DNA from: Thalassobacillus cyri
Lineage (GTDB): Bacteria > Bacillota > Bacilli > Bacillales > Halobacillaceae
DNA length: 64,000 bases
Direction: 5' to 3'
Assembly (NCBI RefSeq): GCF_900107755.1
Contig: NZ_FNQR01000023.1
Span: forward strand, 1 to 64,000
A model generated the notes under the pieces. That model ran no database searches. It saw nothing but the letters and a program-made list of their open reading frames with translations, and was not told the DNA's origin. Made by a program: the position numbers and the translations under genes. Shown in pieces: positions 54,216 to 64,000 of the stretch. How positions within the stretch are numbered: position 1 is the stretch's first letter; each line of letters begins with the position of its first letter.

Positions 54216-54232
54216 TACCCTGTTGCGTGCAC

Positions 54233-54268
54233 AAAAGCGAAAGCGCCTTGCTCACCCCCGACAACTTA
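54233..54268 (+). repeat. Short repeat family 3, copy in the pyrB leader
   Basis: AAAAGCGAAAGCGCCTTG followed by CTCACCCCCGACAA, related to the inverted copy at 13945-14011. It lies between attenuator 3 and the pyrB ribosome-binding site. Confidence 0.45.
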
Positions 54269-54282
54269 AGGAGGTTTATGAC

Positions 54283-55161
54283 GTGAAGCATTTACTATCG
54301 ATGGAAGATTTGACGTCCGAAGACATTTTTCGTTTGATCAACCAGGCAGAAGCGATTGAACGAGGAGATGTTCCGGCATTTCTCAAACAATTATTTGCAG
54401 CAAATATTTTTTTAGAACCAAGCACCAGGACGAAAAATAGCTTTATCGTCGCAGAAAGACGGTTGGGACTGGAAGTTCTCGATGTTTCCGGGGAGAATTC
54501 GAGTTTGACAAAAGGGGAGTCTTTATATGATACTGTTAAAACATTATACAGTATTTCTGCAAATTTATGCATTGTACGTCACTCCCAAAATGGTATATTA
54601 AGAGAAATAGCAGATCAAGTGGATGTACCGATCATCAATGCTGGTGATGGGACCGGTCAGCACCCCACCCAATGTCTGCTGGACCTCTATACGATTTATC
54701 AGGAATTTCATACATTCCAAGGGTTGAAAGTTGCCATCATCGGTGACATCAAACATAGCAGGGTAGCCCGCTCCAATAGTGAAGCTTTAAGGAAGCTGGG
54801 AGCAGAAGTATATTACGTTTCCAGACCGGAGTGGCAGGACGAGGGGATATCCGAAAACTATGTATCTATCGATGAGGCGGTCAGACTTGCAGATGTCGTC
54901 ATGCTGCTTCGCATCCAAAGGGAACGACATGAAACAGCCGCGGATGAAAATAACTATCTCTACACCTATGGGTTAACCAAGGATAGAGAAGCAATAATGA
55001 ATAAAAATTCAATAATTATGCATCCTGGGCCTTTTAATCGAGGGGTAGAGATCGATAGTGAGGTAGTTGATTCATCAAAATCACGGATTTTCAAACAGAT
55101 GACGAACGGCGTGACAATGCGTATGGCGATCATCACTGCATTGCTGAAGGAGGAATTGTAA
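54283..55161 (+). CDS. pyrB: Aspartate carbamoyltransferase (catalytic chain)
   Basis: A 292-residue enzyme joining carbamoyl phosphate and L-aspartate to carbamoyl aspartate, the first committed UMP step. Carbamoyl phosphate motif [11 protein letters not shown] (about residues 43-53), then [18 protein letters not shown], and [11 protein letters not shown] near the end. No regulatory PyrI is encoded, as usual in bacilli. The start is GTG 54283 behind AAGGAGG; the long upstream frame belongs to the leader. The stop overlaps pyrC (TAATG). Confidence 0.96.
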   Translation: MKHLLSMEDLTSEDIFRLINQAEAIERGDVPAFLKQLFAANIFLEPSTRTKNSFIVAERRLGLEVLDVSGENSSLTKGESLYDTVKTLYSISANLCIVRHSQNGILREIADQVDVPIINAGDGTGQHPTQCLLDLYTIYQEFHTFQGLKVAIIGDIKHSRVARSNSEALRKLGAEVYYVSRPEWQDEGISENYVSIDEAVRLADVVMLLRIQRERHETAADENNYLYTYGLTKDREAIMNKNSIIMHPGPFNRGVEIDSEVVDSSKSRIFKQMTNGVTMRMAIITALLKEEL

Positions 55162-56432
55162 TGAATCTATTAATTAAAAATGTAAAACTCAGAAAAGAAG
55201 GGGAATGGTTGACTCACGATATCCTGGTGGAGGGCAACAACATTAAAAAAATTGATTCATCTATTGATATAGAGGTTGACAAAGTCATTGATGGCCAGGG
55301 AAAAATAGCAACTCCCGGGCTGGTTGATGTACATATTCACCTCCGCGAACCAGGCGGAGAAGCGAAAGAGACCATAGCTACCGGCACGGATGCCGCAGCT
55401 AAAGGCGGATTTACAACGGTATGCGCAATGCCGAATACCAGGCCGGTCCCAGATACGAAAGAAACAGTGACTAGCTTGAAGGAAAAAATCGAGCAGGACG
55501 CAAAGGTTCGTGTTCTGCCATATGCAGCAATAACAACCCGTCAGCTTGGCGAAGAAGTTGTCGATATGCAGGCTTTGTATGAAGCAGGAGCATTCGCTTT
55601 TACTGATGATGGTGTCGGGGTGCAGGAAGCAGGGAAAATGTTAGAGGCCATGACCAAGGCTGCAGAGCATGGGTATAGCATTGTTGCCCATTGTGAAGAT
55701 AACAGCCTTATTCAGGGAGGAGTCATCCATAAAGGTACGACAAGTGAGAAATTGGATGTGCCTGGTATTCCATCTATATGCGAATCTGTCCACATCGCCA
55801 GGGACGTTCTTATTGCCGAAGCAACGGGCTGTCATTACCATGTCTGTCATGTAAGTACGAAGGAATCGGTCCGGGTTATCCGTGATGCGAAACGTGCAGG
55901 AATACGTGTGACAGCAGAAGTGACACCACATCACCTGTTATTGAATGAAAATGATATAAAAAATGATGACGCCATGTTCAAAATGAATCCCCCGCTACGT
56001 AGTGAAGCGGATCAGCAAGCCTTGCTGGAAGGACTTTTGGATGGAACAATCGATTGTATTGCCACGGATCACGCCCCCCATACCGAGGAAGAAAAATCGC
56101 AAGGGCTGATAGGTTCGCCGTTCGGAATTGTAGGCCTGGAAACCGCATTTCCGTTATTGTACACCCACCTGGTCCAGAAAGGAAAAATCAGTCTGGAGGA
56201 GTTGCTTGATCGTCTGAGCCGGGTGCCTGCCGATGTTTTCGGACTCCCATATGGAAGGCTGGAAGAAGGCGCTGTGGCTGATATTACACTGATTGACCTT
56301 GAAAAACGAGCCACCATCGATCGGCATGCCTTTGTATCAAAAGGGAAGAACACTCCATTTCATGAATGGGAAGCAACAGGATGGCCGGCATTGACGATAG
56401 CAGAAGGAAAAATTGTTTGGGAGGATGAGTGA
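55161..56432 (+). CDS. pyrC: Dihydroorotase
   Basis: A 423-residue metal-dependent amidohydrolase (class I) that closes carbamoyl aspartate to dihydroorotate. Zinc-binding [10 protein letters not shown] (about residues 57-66), the HxxxH positions in AHCEDN and YHVCHVST, and the catalytic Asp in [13 protein letters not shown]. It is the longer Gram-positive type. Directly coupled to pyrB; pyrAA starts one base after its stop. Confidence 0.97.
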   Translation: MNLLIKNVKLRKEGEWLTHDILVEGNNIKKIDSSIDIEVDKVIDGQGKIATPGLVDVHIHLREPGGEAKETIATGTDAAAKGGFTTVCAMPNTRPVPDTKETVTSLKEKIEQDAKVRVLPYAAITTRQLGEEVVDMQALYEAGAFAFTDDGVGVQEAGKMLEAMTKAAEHGYSIVAHCEDNSLIQGGVIHKGTTSEKLDVPGIPSICESVHIARDVLIAEATGCHYHVCHVSTKESVRVIRDAKRAGIRVTAEVTPHHLLLNENDIKNDDAMFKMNPPLRSEADQQALLEGLLDGTIDCIATDHAPHTEEEKSQGLIGSPFGIVGLETAFPLLYTHLVQKGKISLEELLDRLSRVPADVFGLPYGRLEEGAVADITLIDLEKRATIDRHAFVSKGKNTPFHEWEATGWPALTIAEGKIVWEDE

Positions 56433-56433
56433 T

Positions 56434-57549
56434 ATGAGTTTAAAACAGCTAGTACTTGAAGATGGCAGCTACTTTGTCGGGGAAGGTTTCGGCAGCGACA
56501 GCGAGTCAATAGGAGAAATCGTCTTCAATACAGGAATGACAGGATACCAGGAAATCATTTCAGATCCCTCTTATTGTGGACAGATTGTAACGTTCACTTA
56601 TCCATTGGTTGGGAACTACGGCATCAACCGTGATGATTTTGAATCCGTCGACCCGGCTATTTTAGGGGTTGTAGTGAAAGAGCATTGCGACACGCCTTCA
56701 AATTTCCGCAGTGAAGAAACGCTGGATCAATTTCTAGAGGCAAAAGACATTCCGGGAATCGCAGGTATCGATACGCGGAAGCTGACGAAAATCATACGTC
56801 GTCATGGAACGATGAAAGCGATGATTACTTCAATGGATCGGCCGGTATCGGAAGTGCTGGAAATTCTCAATCAGACAAAACTTCCTATAGATCAGGTTAG
56901 CCAGGTATCTACCATCAAGCCATATGTAGTACCTGGAAGAGGATGCCGCATCGTCCTGATGGATTTCGGGATGAAGCATGGGATCTTAAGAGAACTTACG
57001 AAGCGGGACTGCCATGTCACCGTAGTACCATACGATACAACAGCCCAGGAGATCGACCGGCTTAAGCCTGATGGCATCATGCTGACAAATGGACCGGGGG
57101 ATCCGAAGAATGTGCCGGAAGCGATTGAGACAATCAAAGAATTGATCGGCCAGGTACCGGTGTTCGGTATATGTCTTGGTCATCAGCTGATCGCTTTAGC
57201 AAGCGGAGCTGATACAGCGAAGATGAAATTCGGCCACAGGGGATCCAACCAGCCTGTCAAAGATTTGAAAAATGGCAAAACCTACATCACTTCTCAGAAC
57301 CACGGCTACTCAGTGAGCAGGGAGTCGTTGGAAGCGACCGATCTGGAACTTACCCAGACTTCCTTGAATGATGAATCGGTTGAGGGGCTTGCACACCGCT
57401 TACATCCGGTATTCTCGGTGCAATATCATCCAGAAAGCTCACCAGGACCAGAAGATACGGAAAACTTATTTGATGTATTTCTAGAAAACATACAAGCCGA
57501 CAAGAAGCAGCAGAAGGAGGAAGCCACATGCCTAAACGCACAGATTTAA
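56434..57549 (+). CDS. pyrAA: Carbamoyl-phosphate synthase, small (glutaminase) subunit
   Basis: A 371-residue class I glutamine amidotransferase subunit delivering ammonia to PyrAB. Nucleophile Cys247 in GICLGHQL, and the His-Glu pair in [12 protein letters not shown]. The N-terminal CarA domain has [16 protein letters not shown]. Start 56434 is behind GGGAGG; seven codons open upstream overlap pyrC. Its 3' end overlaps pyrAB by 22 bases. Being within the PyrR operon, it is the pyrimidine-specific enzyme; an arginine-specific copy may exist elsewhere. Confidence 0.96.
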   Translation: MSLKQLVLEDGSYFVGEGFGSDSESIGEIVFNTGMTGYQEIISDPSYCGQIVTFTYPLVGNYGINRDDFESVDPAILGVVVKEHCDTPSNFRSEETLDQFLEAKDIPGIAGIDTRKLTKIIRRHGTMKAMITSMDRPVSEVLEILNQTKLPIDQVSQVSTIKPYVVPGRGCRIVLMDFGMKHGILRELTKRDCHVTVVPYDTTAQEIDRLKPDGIMLTNGPGDPKNVPEAIETIKELIGQVPVFGICLGHQLIALASGADTAKMKFGHRGSNQPVKDLKNGKTYITSQNHGYSVSRESLEATDLELTQTSLNDESVEGLAHRLHPVFSVQYHPESSPGPEDTENLFDVFLENIQADKKQQKEEATCLNAQI

Positions 57550-60500
57550 ATAAAATTCTTGTTATTGGTTCCGGACCGATCATTATCGGTCAGGCAGCAG
57601 AGTTCGACTATTCAGGAACACAAGCATGTCAGGCTTTGAAAGAAGAAGGCTATGAAGTCATCCTGGCCAACTCGAACCCAGCTACTATCATGACGGATTA
57701 TACCTTTGCGGATGAAGTATATATGGAGCCGCTCACCGTCGAATTCATGACGAAAATCATCCGGAAAGAGCAGCCGGACGCCATCCTTCCTACCCTTGGC
57801 GGGCAGACAGGGCTCAACCTGGCCATGGAACTGAGTAAAACGACGATTCTGGAAGACTATGGCGTTGAATTGCTGGGAACTCGTATGGAAGCGATCGAAC
57901 AGGCGGAAGATCGGGCGATGTTTAGGGATTTAATGCATGAATTGAAGCAGCCGGTGCCGGAAAGCACGATTGTCAGCACAGTGGATGCCGCAGCAGCTTT
58001 CGCTCAGGAAATCGGCTACCCTGTCATTGTACGACCTGCGTACACCATGGGAGGCACTGGCGGGGGGATGTGTGACAACGAGAAGGAATTGCGGGAAATC
58101 ACCCGCAATGGCTTGTCGCTATCCCCTGTTGATCAATGTCTGATTGAAAAGAATATCGCTGGCTTCAAAGAGGTTGAATATGAAGTAATGCGGGATAAAA
58201 GTGATCATGCCATTGTCGTTTGTAACATGGAAAACTTCGATCCAGTCGGAATCCATACCGGTGACTCGATCGTAGTCGCTCCTTCCCAGACATTGAGCGA
58301 CCGCGAATACCAGATGCTGCGAAATGCTTCGCTTAAAATCATCCGTGCCCTTGGAATCGAAGGCGGATGTAATGTTCAACTGGCACTTGACCCGGACAGC
58401 TTTCAATATTATGTCATCGAGGTCAACCCAAGGGTCAGCCGTTCTTCCGCACTGGCTTCGAAAGCAACAGGCTATCCGATTGCCAAGCTGGCGGCGAAAA
58501 TTGCAGTCGGTCTGACCCTCGATGAAATTAAAAATCCAGTGACAGGCACAACTTACGCCTGTTTTGAACCAGCTCTTGATTATGTGGTTACCAAAATTCC
58601 GCGCTGGCCATTTGATAAATTCGCAAAAGGAAATCGGACGCTCGGCACCCAAATGAAAGCAACTGGTGAAATCATGGCAATCGGCCGGAACTTCGAAGAA
58701 TCGTTGTTAAAAGGTGTCCGTTCATTGGAAGGTAAAACAGAGGAGCTCTATCTGGCATCCTTAGCTGATTTGCCTGATGATGTGATCGACCAACGGCTGG
58801 TCAAAGCCGATGATGAACGTATTTTTGTTCTGGCGGAAGCGTTGCGCCGTAACCGGACGCTCGATGAACTGCATGAGCTGACCGGAATCGATCTGTTCTT
58901 CCTTAATAAACTGAAGAAGTTGATGGATCTTGAGCTAGTCATCCAGACAGAGGGGCTTACCTATCAACCAATCAAGAAAGCGAAACAGCTTGGCTTCTCT
59001 GATGCCCAATTGGCCAGACTGATAGGTACAGATATTGATGAGGTGTATAACTACCGTATGGAGCATCAAATAACACCGGTATATAAAATGGTTGATACGT
59101 GTGCTGGTGAATTCGCCTCTGAAACACCGTATTACTATAGCAGCTACGAAGACGAAAACGAGTCAGTCATTTCAGACCGTAAAAAAGTCCTTGTCATCGG
59201 ATCTGGACCGATTCGTATTGGGCAAGGAGTAGAATTCGACTATGCTACTGTCCATTCTGTGCTTGCGTTGAAGGAAATGGGTTACGAAGCGATCATCATG
59301 AATAATAATCCGGAAACGGTATCGACAGACTTCAGTGTTTCCGATAAGTTGTATTTTGAACCGTTATCGCTGGAAGATGTCATGCATGTTATCGAACTAG
59401 AAAAACCAGAAGGTGTGATCGTTCAGTTCGGCGGCCAGACAGCTATCAATCTCGTGGACGGTTTAAACCGCCGCGGAGTGAAAATACTCGGCACCACTAT
59501 GGAAGCAATCAACGAAACAGAAGACCGGGATTTATTTGAACAGTTGCTGAACCGCCTTGAAATTGCAAAACCTGGCGGGGAAAGTGTCACAAGTGTAGAA
59601 GAGGCCGTCCAAACCGCCCGCAATATCGGCTACCCCGTCGTTGTACGCCCATCTTACGTTCTCGGCGGTAGAGCGATGGAAATCGTATATGGAGAAGAAG
59701 AACTGCTTTCCTATATGGAAGAAACGGTAAAGGATTACAGCGATCATCCGATTTTGGTTGATAAATATTTAACCGGTATGGAAATCGAAGTCGATGCTAT
59801 CAGTGATGGCGAGACAGTCGTCATCCCGGGCATAATGGAGCATATCGAACGGGCTGGTGTCCATTCTGGTGACTCGATGGCGGTGTACCCATCCCAGCGG
59901 ATCAGCAAAGAACTGAAGCAGCAATGTGTCGATGCCACTGTGAAAATTGCCAGAGAACTGAATATGCAGGGCTTGATCAATATTCAATTTGTCGTAAATG
60001 CCGATACTGCTTATGTGATAGAGGTCAATCCAAGAGCGAGCAGAACCGTACCGTTTTTAAGTAAAATCACTGGAATAACGATGGCTAACCTGGCGACGAA
60101 AGCGATACTGGGTAAAAAATTGACGGATCTGGGTTATAACACCGGTGTCGCCGGCTGTCCTGACGGGGTCTATGTGAAAGTGCCGGTATTCTCATTTGAA
60201 AAGCTGCGTAGTGTCGATACCACCCTTGGACCAGAAATGAAATCGACTGGTGAAGTCATCGGCTACGACCGAACCCTGGAAAAAGCCTTATACAAGGGGA
60301 TGACCGCAGCTGGATTGAAGATACCAGTAGAAGGTTCCGTCCTGCTTACGGTTGCCGATAAAGATAAAGAGGAAATGCTGGGTATCGCTCGTACCTTCCA
60401 TGAACTCGGGTTCCAGCTGTATGCCACCATTGGCACCGCTGATGCTATTCAGTCGGCCGGTATCCCAGTCAAAACCGTCAGCAAGGTGGGAGCGACGGAA

Positions 60501-60724
60501 ATGAATATCATCGATATCATCCAATCGGGCAAAGTCCAGTTTGTAGTCAACACGCTCACCAAGGGACAGCAGTCACGCAGTGATGGCTTCCGTATCCGAC
60601 GCACCGCGGTCGAACACGGCATCGCATGCCTTACCAGCCTGGATACTGCCAATGCAATCGTAGAGGTCATCGATTCCATGTCATTCACAGCAAGAGCGAT
60701 AGGTAATCGTGAGGTGACCCAGAC

Positions 60725-60728
<4 letters not shown>
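57528..60728 (+). CDS. pyrAB: Carbamoyl-phosphate synthase, large subunit
   Basis: A 1066-residue enzyme making carbamoyl phosphate from bicarbonate, ammonia and two ATP. Two homologous halves: the carboxy-phosphate domain (start [20 protein letters not shown]) and the carbamoyl-phosphate domain (start near residue 553, [20 protein letters not shown]), each with an ATP-grasp core ([27 protein letters not shown]). The C-terminal regulatory MGS-like domain is at about 935-1066. AGAAGGAGG precedes the ATG. Confidence 0.97.
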
Positions 60729-63102
<2,374 letters not shown>

Positions 63103-63110
<8 letters not shown>

Positions 63111-63726
63111 ACATACTGCAATCATTATGGATTTGTTGGATATCGGAGCCGTCCAGATCCGCCCGGAAGATCCATTTACATGGACTTCAGGGATAAAATC
63201 CCCGATTTATTGTGATAATCGGCTGACCATGTCTTACCCGGAAGTCAGAAAGAAAATCAAGAATCTGTTTGTTGAACGTATCAGGGAAGTGAAACCAGCT
63301 GTAGATGTGATTGCCGGCTGTGCTACGGCAGGTATTCCCCATGCAGCTTTTATTGCTGAAGCTATGGATCTTCCCATGGTTTATGTACGTTCCTCAGCTA
63401 AAAAGCACGGGAAAGGTAACCAGATTGAAGGGATGATTCATCCAGGAGATCGGGTCATAGTGATTGAAGATTTGATTTCCACCGGTCAGTCATCCATCCA
63501 GGCTGCGGAAGCACTACGGGAGGCTGGAGCCGATGTAATTGAGGTAATGGCCATTTTCAGCTATGGACTTCCTAAAGCAGAGGAGGCTTTTCAACAAGCA
63601 GGATTCCGTTATCAGACCTTGACGGGTTTTCAGGAGCTTATCCGTTATATGAAAGCAAATGGTCAGCTTGATGAAAAAGCGGAAGCAAAGCTTGAAAAGT
63701 GGCAAAAAGAACCAGCAGCTTACTAA
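63103..63726 (+). CDS. pyrE: Orotate phosphoribosyltransferase
   Basis: A 207-residue type I phosphoribosyltransferase joining orotate and PRPP to OMP. PRPP motif RVIVIEDLISTGQSSIQAAE (about residues 117-136), and orotate contacts in FTWTSGIKSPIYCDNR (about 26-41). Last gene of the pyr operon. I found no clear terminator in the 156 bases that follow. Confidence 0.97.
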
Positions 63727-63882
63727 AGGAAGAAGGCTGGGAGGCATATCCACAGGAAATCAGACCATGGGGGCACATACGAACAGGGGAAACTCTCTTT
63801 TCAGAAACGGGTAAGTTGTCTCCTTGCTTATAACAAGGTACCATAGGTAGTATAAAGTAACCTGACTCGATAATGGTGGTGC

Positions 63883-64000
63883 ATGATGAAATCACGAAAA
63901 CATTCTTTTTTTATTCTATCGAATGCCATTCTTGGCTTAATTACTTGTTTTAGCTACCTTTATGTATGGTTAACCTATGCTTTTATGGAAAGTATGCTTT
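63883..64000 (+). CDS. Start of a membrane protein gene (partial, runs off window)
   Basis: Two adjacent ATGs (63883, 63886) behind GGTGGTG open a frame that stays free of stops to the window end, 39 codons. It begins MMKSRKHSFFILSNAILG and continues with a hydrophobic segment (GLITCFSYLYVWLTYAF), a likely first membrane span. Too short to assign a family. It could be on the pyr transcript or have its own promoter. Confidence 0.5.
   Translation, partial: MMKSRKHSFFILSNAILGLITCFSYLYVWLTYAFMESML

Noticed and set aside
58119-58652. 177-codon minus-strand open frame inside pyrAB
   Set aside because: Antisense shadow of carbamoyl-phosphate synthase.
63727-63882. Terminator after pyrE
   Set aside because: Only a tiny CCTTG/CAAGG hairpin without Ts is visible; not supportable.

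Overview
The window comes from an endospore-forming, low-GC Gram-positive bacterium of the family Bacillaceae. It carries sporulation genes (spoVD, spoVE, spoIIGA, sigE, sigG, ylbJ, gerR, ytvI), a bacillithiol gene (bshC), a tRNA-Ile T-box, PyrR attenuators and Shine-Dalgarno sequences of the AAGGAGG type. Gene order follows the Bacillus subtilis ylb - dcw - sig - ylm - pyr segment closely, but with local gene losses, insertions and many short repeats. It does not look like B. subtilis itself; a related marine, halophilic or alkaliphilic genus is my guess. MurE has the DNPR motif expected for meso-diaminopimelate peptidoglycan.

Layout. 1-20.3 kb: the ylb region. It holds a lipoprotein, ytvI, ylbA-G, a candidate CsfG/ylbH-leader RNA, rsmD-coaD, ylbJ-ylbK-ylbL, tmcAL, ylbN-rpmF, a crotonase-family gene, gerR, ylbP, ylbQ, a DUF3397-like membrane gene and bshC. 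20.3-39.4 kb: the division and cell-wall (dcw) cluster: mraZ, rsmH, ftsL, pbpB, spoVD, murE, murF, mraY, murD, spoVE, divIB, ylxW, ylxX, sbp, ftsA, ftsZ. murG and murB, which sit between spoVE and divIB in B. subtilis, are missing; a 1-kb repeat-bearing stretch takes their place. 39.5-42.3 kb: spoIIGA-sigE-sigG, the switch to mother-cell and forespore transcription. 42.9-50.3 kb: ylmC, pgeF, ylmE, sepF, ylmG, ylmH, divIVA and T-box-controlled ileS. 50.4-63.7 kb: lspA, an RluA-family pseudouridine synthase, then the full UMP operon pyrR-P-B-C-AA-AB-K-D-F-E with three PyrR attenuators. The last 118 bases open a membrane-protein gene that runs off the window.

How it works together. The dcw genes make lipid-linked peptidoglycan precursor (MurE/F/D, MraY), polymerise it at the septum or spore cortex (PBP2B, SpoVD/SpoVE) and build the divisome (FtsL, DivIB, FtsA, FtsZ, with SepF, YlmG and DivIVA further on). 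The pyr genes build UMP from bicarbonate, glutamine and aspartate and are shut off by PyrR when uridine nucleotides are plentiful.

The least ordinary content is intergenic. A family of roughly 150-300 bp imperfect palindromes occurs eight times, six of them as three minus/plus pairs, and three copies share a TTTTGGYYCTRTTAAAA-like end. A second family of about 100 bp, able to fold as a multi-hairpin with a GCGA-type tetraloop, occurs four times next to transcription-unit ends. I saw no CRISPR array, rRNA, tRNA, phage or intact transposase gene.
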